From: Rhodopseudomonas sp. B29
GTDB taxonomy: Bacteria > Pseudomonadota > Alphaproteobacteria > Rhizobiales > Xanthobacteraceae
Assembly: GCF_000333455.1 (NCBI RefSeq)
Contig: NZ_BADD01000036.1
Span: 1 to 35,076, forward strand
Direction: 5' to 3'
Length of the DNA stretch: 35,076 nt
Below, in pieces: positions 18,698 through 26,837 of this stretch. Positions within the stretch are counted from its first letter, which is position 1, and the number at the start of each line of letters is the position of its first letter. The notes beneath the pieces were generated by a model. It worked only from the letters and a program-made list of their open reading frames with translations. It did not search any database and had not been told where the DNA came from. A program made the position numbers and the translations under genes.

Positions 18698-19519
18698 TTA
18701 CAGGGCTGCAGCCATGCTGCGCAGCCGCGCAGCCGTCGCCTCGTCGGCCGGAAAGAACGTCTCGACCGCGATTTCCGACAGCGTGACGTCGAGCGGGGTG
18801 CCGAACACCATGGTGGTTGAAATGAAGCTGAGCTCCTCGTCGCCGAGCCGCATCCGGAACGGCACCGCCACCGCATTCGACACGACCGGCGCCGCGGGTG
18901 CAGGGACCGGATAGGCCTTCAGTTCGTGATACAGCTCGAGCAGCTTCGCATCGGCGGTCGCCTCGCACTGCCGGTGCAGCCGCTCCAGCAGATGCGCGCT
19001 CCATTCGCCGAGATTGACGGTGCGCGGCGCCAGCCCGTCGGGATGAAACGACAACCGCAGCACGTTAAGCGGCGGCGCCAGCAGGCTGGGGGCGATGCCG
19101 TCGAGTAGCGCACCGACCATGCGGTTGGCGGCAATCAGGTTCCAGTGCCGGTCGACCGCCAGCGCCGGATTGGGCTCGTGCGCCTTCAGCACCTGATCGA
19201 CCGCACGGCGGGCGACCGCCAGAGCCGGATCGTCGAGCTTCCGCTGTGGGAAGGCGGGCGCGAAGCCCGCAGCGATCAGCAGCACGTTGCGTTCGCGCAG
19301 GGGAACGTCGAGACGCTCGGCGAGGCGCATCACCATGTCGCGGGACGGCGCGGCGCGGCCGGTCTCGATGAACGACAGATGCCGCGCCGAAATCTCCGCA
19401 TCGAGCGCGAGATCGAGCTGACTGAGACGGCGGCGCTGCCGCCACTGCCTCAAGTAATCGCCGATGCGGACGGGCTGCGCGCCGGCAGCTGCCTGAGCGG
19501 GCGGAAATGGAGTGTTCAT
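18698..19519 (-). CDS. XRE-family regulator with MmyB-like ligand-binding domain
   Basis: A 273-residue protein. The N-terminal HTH_3 (about residues 19-75: YLRQWRQRRRLSQLDLALDA, ISARHLSFIETGRAAPSRDM) is followed by a PAS-like MmyB domain (NPALAVDRHWNLIAANRMVG, GEWSAHLLERLHRQCEA). The ligand is unknown in this family; many members act on neighbouring redox or membrane genes. It is divergent from the four-helix membrane protein at 19635 (115-bp gap), and the DsbA-like gene follows downstream. It plausibly controls one or both, which is inference from layout. Confidence 0.92.
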   Translation of the reverse strand: MNTPFPPAQAAAGAQPVRIGDYLRQWRQRRRLSQLDLALDAEISARHLSFIETGRAAPSRDMVMRLAERLDVPLRERNVLLIAAGFAPAFPQRKLDDPALAVARRAVDQVLKAHEPNPALAVDRHWNLIAANRMVGALLDGIAPSLLAPPLNVLRLSFHPDGLAPRTVNLGEWSAHLLERLHRQCEATADAKLLELYHELKAYPVPAPAAPVVSNAVAVPFRMRLGDEELSFISTTMVFGTPLDVTLSEIAVETFFPADEATAARLRSMAAAL

Positions 19520-19634
19520 GGCTCAAAACGCTATCACGCGCCCGGCGCAGCTTCCATGACCTCCGAGGTAATCGATTTCGGCAGCGGGCCCGCGCATGGT
19601 CGGGGCGTCACAACTCGAACCCAAGGAGACGACC

Positions 19635-20033
19635 ATGATCCACTCATCCTTGCTGCTGCGCCGCGCCCTGCAGGCTGACGCACTGATCAGCAGCGCGATG
19701 GCGCTGCTGCTGACATTCGGCGCAGGTCCACTGGCTTCGCTGCTGGCTCTTCCGCACGGGCTGTTACTCGAAACCGGGCTGTTCCTGATCCTCTATGCGG
19801 CGCTGGTCGGCTGGCTCGGCAGCCGCACTGCCCTGCCCCGCCCGCTGGTGCTACTGGTGATTATCGGCAACGCGTTGTGGACGCTCGGCAGCATCGCGCT
19901 GCTGATCAGCGGCGCCGTCGCGCCCAACGGCCTCGGCATCAGCTTCGTGGTGATGCAGGCGATCGCGGTCGGCGTCTTCGCGGAACTGCAATTCATGGGC
20001 CTGCGCCGAAGCGGTCAGGTCGCGATGGCTTGA
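19635..20033 (+). CDS. Four-helix integral membrane protein (132 aa)
   Basis: Four hydrophobic segments at about residues 10-32, 36-58, 68-92 and 98-122, with a short basic C-terminus (LRRSGQVAMA). No active-site motif is present and I do not recognise the family. The start MIHSSLLLRRALQADALISS has AAGGAG 7 nt upstream, better than the in-frame start at 19596. It is divergent from the XRE/MmyB-like gene, which may regulate it. Confidence 0.78.
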   Translation: MIHSSLLLRRALQADALISSAMALLLTFGAGPLASLLALPHGLLLETGLFLILYAALVGWLGSRTALPRPLVLLVIIGNALWTLGSIALLISGAVAPNGLGISFVVMQAIAVGVFAELQFMGLRRSGQVAMA

Positions 20034-20112
20034 GGGTTCGGAAGGAGACGCGCAACATTAACGCGGGCGCGAGGTCAGCTTCCAAAAGACTTAAGCCCGG
20101 CTCCACAACGCC

Positions 20113-20240
20113 GTCATGGCCGGGCTCGTCCCGGCCATCCACGTTTTGCTTGCCTCGACCGCTGCAAGTTCGTGGATGCCCGGGCCTCCGCCGCGCCGAA
20201 GGGGCGCCGGCCCCGCAGGCGGGACGAGCCCGGGCATGAC
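20113..20240. repeat. Palindromic intergenic repeat, family 1, copy C
   Basis: GTCATGGCCGGGCTCGTCCC...GGGACGAGCCCGGGCATGAC: the first 20 bases pair with the last 20 with few mismatches. Inside are CCATCCACG paired with CGTGGATG and the core GCCGCGCCGAAGGGGCGCCGG. It lies between the convergent membrane-protein gene and the SET-domain gene. Confidence 0.85.
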
Positions 20241-20277
20241 GAGTGGTGAGCGCGGTGCAGGAAACTCAAGCGCATGA

Positions 20278-20904
20278 CTACGCAGCAGCTGCTGCTTTGG
20301 CCTTGGTTTTTGTTTTAGGCAACTTTGCCTTCGACGTTTTTGCGCCGGTCTTCGCCTTGGCTTTCGCCGTCTTCCCGGCGGACTTACCCGCCTTGGCTTT
20401 CTTGCCCGCAGCCTTCTCAGCCTGCTTCTGCACCTTACGCTCGGCCTTGTCCTTCAGCCTCGCCTTCTCGGCACGGGCTTCGGCGGCCTTCTTCTTGCGC
20501 TTCTTTTCGCAGGAGTCGCACTTGCAGCCGATCGGCTTCAGATATTCTTTGAAGTACTCGGTGCCGTAGTCGTAGTTGATCTCTTCGCCCGGCTCGATGT
20601 TCTTGATCGCCCGGATGATGATCTTGCGCTTCTTGACGCTGACATCCGACTCCGCGTTCGGCTTGCAGGAATGATTGATGTAGCGCGCGATGTTCTTGCG
20701 TACCGAGCCGTCGACCGTCCAGCGCTTGCTGATCTGAAACAGGTACTTGTTCTCGACCGCGTCGTCCTTCTTCTTGTTGCAGTCGAGCATCGGCCCGATA
20801 TAGCGGATGATCTTGGTGCCCTTCTTGATCGGCTGCGTGGCGAACAGGCCAAGTCCGGTTTTCGAGCGGCCGATGCGATAGGGCTTGTCCGACAGGTCAG
20901 GCAT
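20278..20904 (-). CDS. SET-domain lysine methyltransferase with histone-H1-like tail
   Basis: A 208-residue protein. The SET domain spans about residues 10-120: SAM-site GLGLFA (17-22), catalytic-core RYINHSCKPNA (74-84), and GEEINYDYG (106-114). A post-SET zinc motif C127-x-C129-x2-C132 follows and can pair with Cys80 of NHSC, as in eukaryotic SET proteins. After it, residues 134-208 are almost only Lys and Ala (KRKKKAAEARAEKARLKDKA, then AKAKAKTGAKTSKAKLPKTK), like histone H1 or chlamydial Hc1, and likely bind DNA. The start at 20904 was chosen because MPDLSDKPYRIGRSKTGLGL begins just before the fold; a TTG at 21015, 2 bp after the upstream gene, is possible. It lies downstream of the Lys-rich gene on the same strand. 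Known SET enzymes methylate lysine side chains; the target here is inferred to be a Lys-rich protein. Confidence 0.9.
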   Translation of the reverse strand: MPDLSDKPYRIGRSKTGLGLFATQPIKKGTKIIRYIGPMLDCNKKKDDAVENKYLFQISKRWTVDGSVRKNIARYINHSCKPNAESDVSVKKRKIIIRAIKNIEPGEEINYDYGTEYFKEYLKPIGCKCDSCEKKRKKKAAEARAEKARLKDKAERKVQKQAEKAAGKKAKAGKSAGKTAKAKAKTGAKTSKAKLPKTKTKAKAAAAA

Positions 20905-21017
20905 GATGATCGATGACGCGATGCGTTGAAGGGTTGAAGCGCGTCGTTCTAGTGCAATTCTCGGGCCTTGGGCAGAGGCTTTCGCCGCCGAACGCGTTCC
21001 ATCCCCAGTTTGCAAGC

Positions 21018-21774
21018 TCAGGATCGCTGCTTGATCCGATGGTAGCGCTTCAGCAATCGCTCGCCTTTGGCGGCAATGCGGCGTGCGGCCGCGACCGTCT
21101 TCGGCACCGGCTCGCCCCAGGCGTGCGCCGACAAAGCAAACCGCGTCGGATTGCCATCCTTGTCGCGCAGCGCCGGCAGCTTCGCGCGTCCGTAGAAGCG
21201 CACGGCCCAGCTGCCTTTGCGGCGCATCTCGGAGGGTGTCATCTCTGCGTCGGATTTACGGACGCCCGGCTCGAGGTGTGATCCATCGCGTTCGGCAAAA
21301 GCCCGCCGCCCCGCTGCGGTCAGTCCGCCGCGCGGATCCTTCTCGCGCGCGGAGCGCTTTGTCGCCGGGCCAGCAGAGGCAGACTTCGCCCGCTTCTTGC
21401 GCCCGCCCGAGGTCTTCTTTGCCGTCTTGCGCGAGCCGGTCCGTTTCGTCGTCTTGGCCGTCGGGCGCTTGACCGACTTGGTCTTTCGCCGACTTGGTCT
21501 TGGTCGATTTGGAGCTCTGGGTCGTACTCTTTTTAGAGGATTTCTTGGCTTTCTTCGCCGCACGCATGTTGTCGACCAAATTGGGATAGGGACGGCCCGC
21601 CCGCTTGGCCATCGCCTTGGCGGCGGCCTCCTGAGAGGGAGTGAGATGATGGGACGACTTGCCGGCGCGCTTGCGCGGATTCGCCTTGTCCCACGGCTGT
21701 TTTCGGCGACTCCGCGCGGCTTTGGAGCGGGTACTCGACGACGACGCTGATGATTTCTTAGCTGCTTTGGCCAT
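21018..21774 (-). pseudogene. Lysine-rich, histone-like protein gene with a frameshift
   Basis: The N-terminal part (MAKAAKKSSASSSSTRSKAA, KQPWDKANPRKRAGKSSHHL, GRPYPNLVDNMRAAKKAKKS) is in one frame from ATG 21774. The C-terminal part (KTKSVKRPTAKTTKRTGSRK, GLTAAGRRAFAERDGSHLEP, KGSWAVRFYGRAKLPALRD, RFALSAHAWGEPVP) is in the +1 frame and ends at 21018. The switch falls near 21481-21486: removing one base in the AAAGACC run restores SAKAKSVKRPTAK. About a quarter of the residues are Lys/Arg, in SK/TK-rich low complexity, and the C-terminal globular part looks like DUF6321-type proteins (uncertain). Recent mutation, sequencing error and, less likely, +1 recoding are all open. The SET methyltransferase gene follows on the same strand. 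Confidence 0.75.
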
Positions 21775-21990
21775 GACACAGGCAACGCGGCAACAACCAT
21801 CCGGTTTCCCGCGCGCCAGCCGTTGCCCTCAGCCTGGGCTCTCACCTGCGGCAAGTCCCCGCAGGCCGCATGCATTGCCCATCGGCGGCCCCGGTTTACT
21901 TCTGTCAGGCGAGCCAGCAAGATCGCGGCCGCCAGCGCCGGTGTCTCCGTCGCGGTCCCGGATCAGACGACGCCGCAGAAGGAACTCGCG

Positions 21991-22566
21991 ATGAAGGCCG
22001 TGTTCGCCAAGCTCGGCAACGACTTCTTCTCCACCATCATCTTCGTGGTGTTGTACTTCTCGACCGGCAACGTGGCCTTGGCGACGGCCGTGGCGATCGT
22101 CGGCGCCATCGCGCAGATCGTGGTCGTCAAATGGCGTGGGATGAAGCTCGACATCATGGCCTATGCCAGCCTGGCGCTGGTGGTCGTGCTCGGCGGCGCG
22201 ACGCTGCTGACCAACGATCCGCGCTTCGTGCTGGCCAAGCCGAGCATCGGCCACTTCGCCGTCGGCGCCATCATGCTGCGCAAGGATTGGATGCTGCGCT
22301 ATCTGCCACCGCAGGTGGCGGCCGCGATCCCGCATCAGGTTCGGGTGTCCGGCTATCTGTGGGCCGCGCTGATGTTCGTGCTCGGCGCCGGCGTCGTGGC
22401 GACCGCGCTGACCGGTGACATCAAAGTCTGGACCACCTACGTGATGCTGATTGCCCCGGCCGCGAAGGTCGTCGCCTTTGCCGCGCAGTATGCTTACTTC
22501 CGGCTGGCGATGCGCGGCCGCATGGGCACCGCGGCAAGCGCTCCGGCTGCTGCCCCGGCAGAGTGA
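21991..22566 (+). CDS. YciB/IspZ-like inner-membrane septation protein
   Basis: A 191-residue multi-spanning membrane protein. The order of hydrophobic segments and the stretch LALVVVLGGATLLTNDPRFV followed by FAVGAIMLRKDWMLRYLPP fit the YciB (IspZ) family, which affects cell-envelope synthesis and division. Five or six helices can be traced, with an Ala/Pro-rich C-terminal tail. The ATG at 21991 has AAGGA 7 nt upstream; the longer frame to 21823 is not protein-like. It is divergent from the Lys-rich gene and convergent with the Ig-like gene (28-bp gap). Confidence 0.78.
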   Translation: MKAVFAKLGNDFFSTIIFVVLYFSTGNVALATAVAIVGAIAQIVVVKWRGMKLDIMAYASLALVVVLGGATLLTNDPRFVLAKPSIGHFAVGAIMLRKDWMLRYLPPQVAAAIPHQVRVSGYLWAALMFVLGAGVVATALTGDIKVWTTYVMLIAPAAKVVAFAAQYAYFRLAMRGRMGTAASAPAAAPAE

Positions 22567-22594
22567 AGCCGAGGCAGCGCGCGGCTGTCGTTCG

Positions 22595-23317
22595 CTACAT
22601 CCGCGGCTGGGCGGCCATCACCAGCGCGTCGCTGACGATCTGCTCGACCGTCGCTTCGGCCGGTGCGTAGTGCTCGTCGCCCTCGTAGGCGGCGACCAGC
22701 GTGCGGACGCCTTCCGGCAGCGCCGAGGTCGTAAACGCCGCCGAGCCGACCGAATTGAGCGGCACATGCGCGGCGATCACGCGGTCGCCGTCGCGGAACG
22801 TCACCGCGCCACCGGGCATGCCGCTGCTGCCACGCACGTTGACCACCAGCGTCACCAGTTCGCCCGGCGCGACCGCGCCGCCTTCGGTCGTCAGCGTCAC
22901 CAGCGGGCGCGCCAAGACATCGACCGCCATCTCGGGCGACTGGCTCGGCAACACAACCATCGGCAGCAGCGAGCTGACGCCGCTGTAGTCGGCGCGGATC
23001 AGATGCCGGCCGGGAGTGAGGCCGTCGACCGTCAGGGTCGGCTGGGTCGCATTGGTCCAGCCGAGCACGCGCCCATCGCTTAGATCGTGGAAGGCGACCC
23101 GCCCCTCGGCGACGGCGCCGCCGAAGTCACTGGCGATCACAGCGGTCAGGGTGATGCGGCCAGTCACGGCCGGATCGCGGGTGACGGTCAGATTGGTGGT
23201 GGTGGTCTCGGTGAGAAATTCGGTCTGCGCCGTCGCCGGCGCCGACGCCAGCAGGATCGCGAACAGCACCGTCACCAGCAACGCGGCGACCGCGTCCAAA
23301 ACATATGACCAACGCAT
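22595..23317 (-). CDS. Exported protein with bacterial Ig-like domains
   Basis: A 240-residue protein with an N-terminal signal/anchor (MRWSYVLDAVAALLVTVLFA...APATAQ) and two Ig-like repeats of the Big_3_5 type. Each runs through a G-x-V-x-F-x-D start and an A-x-Y-x-G-D/V-x-x-Y end: repeat 1 GRVAFHDLSDGRVL...IRADYSGVSSLLP, repeat 2 GAVTFRDGDRVIAA...LVAAYEGDEHYAP. Such modules act as spacers or adhesion domains on secreted proteins. Length and domain number are small for the group. The ATG at 23317 has GGAGG about 6 nt upstream. It is convergent with the YciB-like gene. Confidence 0.82.
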   Translation of the reverse strand: MRWSYVLDAVAALLVTVLFAILLASAPATAQTEFLTETTTTNLTVTRDPAVTGRITLTAVIASDFGGAVAEGRVAFHDLSDGRVLGWTNATQPTLTVDGLTPGRHLIRADYSGVSSLLPMVVLPSQSPEMAVDVLARPLVTLTTEGGAVAPGELVTLVVNVRGSSGMPGGAVTFRDGDRVIAAHVPLNSVGSAAFTTSALPEGVRTLVAAYEGDEHYAPAEATVEQIVSDALVMAAQPRM

Positions 23318-23581
23318 CTCGAGCCTCCAGAATCCGGGGCTCCTCGTGCGTTTCCTCAACCTGGGTCGGGCGCGGCGCCAGAACGCACAGGCGTGCCTAT
23401 CCGAGCGGCGGCCGACGCGAAACACTAGGTCTTCGCGTACCGCCTGCAAAGTCGGTATCATTCCGGATACAGGGCCGCGGCAATGGAGCCGGCGCTGCGG
23501 GCTTGTTCGGTGGCCCCGCGGCAGTCTAAAGACGAGGCCTTCCGGCCGCTTCAGGACCACCGGAACCGAGGGGAGAAACAG

Positions 23582-23878
23582 ATGGCAGTCGACGGAAACT
23601 GGAAACTCACCATGACCACGCCGATGGGCGAGCGGCAGGCCGACCTGACGCTGAAGGCCGACGGCGGCACGCTGAGCGGCACGCAGTCCGCCGACGGCGA
23701 CTCCGGCGAGATCTTCGACGGCACCGTGAGCGGCGACGACGTCGCCTGGAAGCTGTCGATCACCAACCCGATGCCGCTGACGCTGAGCTACACCGGCAAG
23801 GTGAGCGGCGACAGCATCTCGGGCGAAATGGGCATCGGCCCGATGGGCAGCTTCCCGTTCACCGGGACGCGGGCGTAA
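23582..23878 (+). CDS. Small conserved beta-rich protein (98 aa)
   Basis: The sequence has an alternating beta pattern: GNWKLTMTTPMGERQADLTL, GGTLSGTQSADGDSGEIFDG, then VAWKLSITNPMPLTLSYTGK and SGEMGIGPMGSFPFTGTRA. I recall very similar short proteins annotated as hypothetical in many alphaproteobacteria. The repeated G-T-x-x-G/D and T-x-x-G-D-S-x-S-G pattern suggests a small barrel related to lipocalin-like or carboxymuconolactone-associated accessory proteins, with no known activity. GGGGAGAAACAG precedes the ATG. It is divergent from the Ig-like gene. Confidence 0.8.
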   Translation: MAVDGNWKLTMTTPMGERQADLTLKADGGTLSGTQSADGDSGEIFDGTVSGDDVAWKLSITNPMPLTLSYTGKVSGDSISGEMGIGPMGSFPFTGTRA

Positions 23879-23891
23879 CTGCCTGCAAGGC

Positions 23892-24016
23892 GTCATCACC
23901 GGGCCGGCGCGCAGCGCCGAGACCCGGTGATCCATCGGTGTGAGAGGATGGATGGCCGGGCCTTCGCCGCGCCGAAGGGGCTTCGGCCCCGCAGGCGGGT
24001 CAAGCCCGGCCATGAC
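23892..24016. repeat. Palindromic intergenic repeat, family 1, copy D
   Basis: It starts GTCATCACCGGGCC and ends CAAGCCCGGCCATGAC, with the core GCCGCGCCGAAGGGGCTTCGG then CCCCGCAGGCGGGTCAAGCC. The core is nearly identical to copy B. It is adjacent to a family 2 repeat (18 bp further), giving a double repeat between convergent genes. Confidence 0.85.
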
Positions 24017-24033
24017 TGTTTGGCCTCAAGGCA

Positions 24034-24159
24034 GTCATTCCGGGGCGCTCGCGTCAGCGAGCGAACCCGGAATCCCCAAAAGGTCTGCGTGGACTCGCTC
24101 GGGATGCTCTGAACTTCGAGATTCCGGGTTCGCTCACTTCGTGAGCGCCCCGGAATGAC
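24034..24159. repeat. Palindromic intergenic repeat, family 2, copy 2
   Basis: GTCATTCCGGGGCGCTCGCG...GAGCGCCCCGGAATGAC with internal CGAACCCGGAATC paired with GATTCCGGGTTCG. It ends 30 bp before the stop of the fumarase gene, on the side where its transcript must end. Confidence 0.85.
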
Positions 24160-24188
24160 GGAGCAAGTGGTGAGGCGCAGAGAACGCC

Positions 24189-25844
24189 TCAGCCCAGATT
24201 CAGCTCCTTGAAGAAATCATTGCCCTTGTCGTCGATGATGATGAAGGCCGGGAAGTCGACGACGTCGATCTTCCAGATCGCCTCCATGCCGAGCTCGGGA
24301 TATTCCAGCACCTCGACCTTCTTGATGCAGTGCTCGGCGAGGTTCGCGGCAGCGCCGCCGATCGAGCCGAGATAGAAGCCGCCGTATTTCTTGCAGGCCT
24401 CGCGGACCGCGGGCGCGCGGTTGCCCTTGGCGACCATCACCATCGAGCCGCCGGCCGCCTGGAACTGATCGACGAACGAATCCATGCGCCCCGCGGTAGT
24501 CGGGCCGAACGCGCCCGACGCATAGCCGGCCGGCGTCTTGGCCGGACCGGCGTAGTACACCGGGTGGTTCTTGAAGTAATCGGGCAGCGGCTCGCCGCGG
24601 TCGAGGCGTTCGCGCAGCTTGGCGTGGGCGGCGTCGCGCGCCACGATCATGGTGCCGGTCAGCGACAGCCGGGTCTTGATCGGATTCTTCGACAGCGTCG
24701 CCAGGATGTCCTTCATCGGCTGGTTGAGGTCGATCTTCACCACCTCGCCGCCGAGCGCCTGCTCGACCTCCGGCAGATACTGCGCCGGATTGTGCTCGAG
24801 TTCTTCCAGATAGACGCCGTCCTTGGTGATCTTGCCGAGCACCTGGCGGTCGGCCGAGCACGACACGCCGAGCCCGATCGGCAGCGACGCGCCGTGGCGC
24901 GGCAGGCGGATGACGCGGACGTCGTGGCAGAAGTACTTGCCGCCGAACTGCGCGCCGACGCCGAGCGACTGCGTCATCTTCTGGATCTCTTGCTCCATCT
25001 CGAGATCGCGGAAGGCGTTGCCGTCGGCCGAGCCCTGCGTCGGCAGCGCATCGAGATAACGCGCCGAGGCGAGCTTCACCGTCTTCATGCACAGCTCGGC
25101 AGACGTGCCGCCGATGACAATCGCCAAGTGATAAGGCGGACACGCCGCGGTGCCGAGCGTCAGGATCTTCTCCTTCAGGAACGCCAGCAGCCGATCCTTG
25201 GTCAGCAGCGACGGCGTCGCCTGGAACAGGAACGACTTGTTGGCCGAACCGCCGCCCTTGGCCATGAACATGAATTTGTAAGCGTCATCGCCCTCGGCGT
25301 AGATCTCGCACTGCGCCGGCATGTTGTTGGCGGTGTTCTTCTCTTCGTACATGGTCAGCGGCGCGACCTGCGAGTAGCGCAGATTTCGGCGCAGATAGGC
25401 ATCGCGCGCGCCCTCGCTCAGCGCCGCCTCGTCGTCACCGGCGGTGATGACGTTGCAGCCCTTCTTGCCCATGATGATCGCCGTGCCCGTGTCCTGGCAC
25501 ATCGGCAGCACGCCGCCGGCGGCGATGTTGGCGTTCTTCAACAAGTCCAGCGCCACGAACTTGTCGTTCGGGCTGGCTTCGCTGTCGTCGAGGATCTTGC
25601 GCAGCTGGGCCAGATGCCCCGGCCGCAGAAACTGGTTGATGTCGCCGAACGCCGCCTCCGACAGCGCCCGCAGCGCCTCGCGCTCGACCACCAGCATCGG
25701 CCGGCCCAGCACCGTCTCCACCCGCACGCCCTCGGACGTGATCTTCCGATACGGCGTCTCGTCCTTCCCCAGCGGGAACAGCGGCGTGTGCTTATAAGGC
25801 GGGACCGGGGTGGCGGCGGACGGGATGGGGGTGGGAGCGTTCAT
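24189..25844 (-). CDS. fumA: Class I fumarate hydratase ([4Fe-4S] fumarase)
   Basis: A 551-residue iron-sulfur fumarase (fumarate to L-malate, TCA cycle). The three cluster ligands are Cys116 ([11 protein letters not shown]), Cys235 ([20 protein letters not shown]) and Cys329 ([11 protein letters not shown]). They are spaced exactly as in E. coli FumA (105, 224, 318), each shifted by 11. The C-terminal domain carries [20 protein letters not shown] and the [12 protein letters not shown] segment. No separate alpha/beta subunits are present, so it is the fused, oxygen-sensitive type. The ATG at 25844 has GAGG 7 nt upstream. Its downstream edge is the double palindromic repeat. Confidence 0.96.
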   Translation of the reverse strand: MNAPTPIPSAATPVPPYKHTPLFPLGKDETPYRKITSEGVRVETVLGRPMLVVEREALRALSEAAFGDINQFLRPGHLAQLRKILDDSEASPNDKFVALDLLKNANIAAGGVLPMCQDTGTAIIMGKKGCNVITAGDDEAALSEGARDAYLRRNLRYSQVAPLTMYEEKNTANNMPAQCEIYAEGDDAYKFMFMAKGGGSANKSFLFQATPSLLTKDRLLAFLKEKILTLGTAACPPYHLAIVIGGTSAELCMKTVKLASARYLDALPTQGSADGNAFRDLEMEQEIQKMTQSLGVGAQFGGKYFCHDVRVIRLPRHGASLPIGLGVSCSADRQVLGKITKDGVYLEELEHNPAQYLPEVEQALGGEVVKIDLNQPMKDILATLSKNPIKTRLSLTGTMIVARDAAHAKLRERLDRGEPLPDYFKNHPVYYAGPAKTPAGYASGAFGPTTAGRMDSFVDQFQAAGGSMVMVAKGNRAPAVREACKKYGGFYLGSIGGAAANLAEHCIKKVEVLEYPELGMEAIWKIDVVDFPAFIIIDDKGNDFFKELNLG

Positions 25845-25942
25845 GGGCGGGCCTCGGATGGGGAAATCCGGGGCCTTGTAGGCGGTTTTGGCGAGATTTT
25901 GAAGGGTTCAAAAACGGGGGGAAGCCACGCGGTCGGCGCCGT

Positions 25943-26191
25943 TCAGCCCGCTCGCTTTCCCTCCTGTTTCTCTGCATATGCGTCGACCAGCGCCCGGATC
26001 ATGCGCTGATAGGGTACCTTCTGCTTTGCCGCCGCGCGCTTGAAAAAATCGACTGAACGCTGCGACAGGCTAAGAGTGACTTTCACGTTGTCCTCCCGCA
26101 GCACAAGCTGGTCCGGCGACGGCAGAAAGTCTTCGACGATCCGCACCCGGCCGATCTCGCCTTTGCTATACTTAGCCATTGACTTACTCAT
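25943..26191 (-). CDS. CopG/BrnA-like antitoxin-type protein (82 aa)
   Basis: It starts MSKSMAKYSKGEIGRVRIVE and contains DFLPSPDQLVLREDNVKVTL followed by a helical part (SQRSVDFFKRAAAKQKVPYQ, RMIRALVDAYAEK). The V-K-V-T-L-S-L-S strand with two helices is the CopG/ribbon-helix-helix-like pattern of BrnA-type antitoxins. The ATG at 26191 follows GAGGAG; a second ATG lies at 26179. It overlaps the 3' end of the frameshifted ParE-like gene, and the restored toxin frame reads through into it without a stop. Whether it is an antitoxin for that toxin or an orphan is unclear, since a second antitoxin lies upstream. Confidence 0.75.
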   Translation of the reverse strand: MSKSMAKYSKGEIGRVRIVEDFLPSPDQLVLREDNVKVTLSLSQRSVDFFKRAAAKQKVPYQRMIRALVDAYAEKQEGKRAG

Positions 26192-26465
26192 CCCGCTCCT
26201 CGCGCCGTGAACGATGTTGAGCACCACGATCGTATTGGCTGCGGCGTCGACGTGATAGACGATGATATACGGCGGCTCGAGCAGCTCGCGGGTTCCTGCG
26301 ACCAAGCTGGCCGCCCATACTCGCAAGACCTCGCGTCGCGAGGCGATTGACGCGGAGTAATATCCGCTCGACCACGGCTCTCGCCGCTCGCGGACTGTCC
26401 TTCGAAATCCAATCGAAAATGTCGTCGAGGTCGCGTCGGGCGGCCTGTCGGACAACGACTCTCAC
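26184..26465 (-). pseudogene. ParE/RelE-family toxin gene, frameshifted
   Basis: From GTG 26465 the frame gives MRVVVRQAARRDLDDIFDWI, SKDSPRAARAVVERILLRVN and then RLATRGLASMG, a clear ParE-type N-terminus. The remainder is out of frame: LVAGTRELLEPPYIIVYHVD and AANTIVVLNIVHGARS, the conserved ParE C-terminal strands, are in the +1 frame. The switch is near 26309-26317; dropping one base in GGGCGGCC restores the join. As sequenced, no full toxin can be made. The GTG start overlaps the antitoxin stop (GTGA), the usual arrangement in these operons. Sequencing error is an alternative. Confidence 0.78.
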
Positions 26466-26704
26466 GGATCGAGGCGGCGCTTGAAGTGCGCCGTGAACTC
26501 GTCCAGCGTCATTGTTTCGGCATCACCGTCTGCGAGCCGCCGACGCACCTCGTCGGCTTGCGCATCGGAGAGCCGTAGCTCGCTCGCGTCCGACGTTTCC
26601 ATTGCGGCCAGAATGTCGGCGGCATCTTCCTGGCGCTCGGGCGGCCAAGTCAGCACGCGCTCCAGAATGGCTCTCACCTGCTCTCTGCTCATGGGGTCGA
26701 CCAT
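26462..26704 (-). CDS. Antitoxin of a ParE-type toxin-antitoxin pair (80 aa)
   Basis: The acidic protein has MSREQVRAILERVLTWPPER near the start and ends LSDAQADEVRRRLADGDAET, MTLDEFTAHFKRRLDP. The L-S-x-x-Q-A-x-E-V-R-R-R-L and T-L-D-E-F pattern is that of small antitoxins cotranscribed with ParE/RelE toxins in alphaproteobacteria. The ATG at 26704 follows GGAAGG; ATGs at 26722 and 26692 are possible. Its TGA overlaps the toxin GTG by 2 bases. With the toxin broken, this gene is likely relaxed from selection. Confidence 0.78.
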   Translation of the reverse strand: MVDPMSREQVRAILERVLTWPPERQEDAADILAAMETSDASELRLSDAQADEVRRRLADGDAETMTLDEFTAHFKRRLDP

Positions 26705-26837
26705 AGCACCTTCCGCCGGCATTTGCAGCCGTCACAGCTGCCTCGTGCTCGACCTTGATGGCGGTGGTATGTTCCGCCCTGTTTTGCATTCTGTGCGGGC
26801 TTCGCTATGAAGCTATCAGAAGCTTAAGCGTGGGGGG

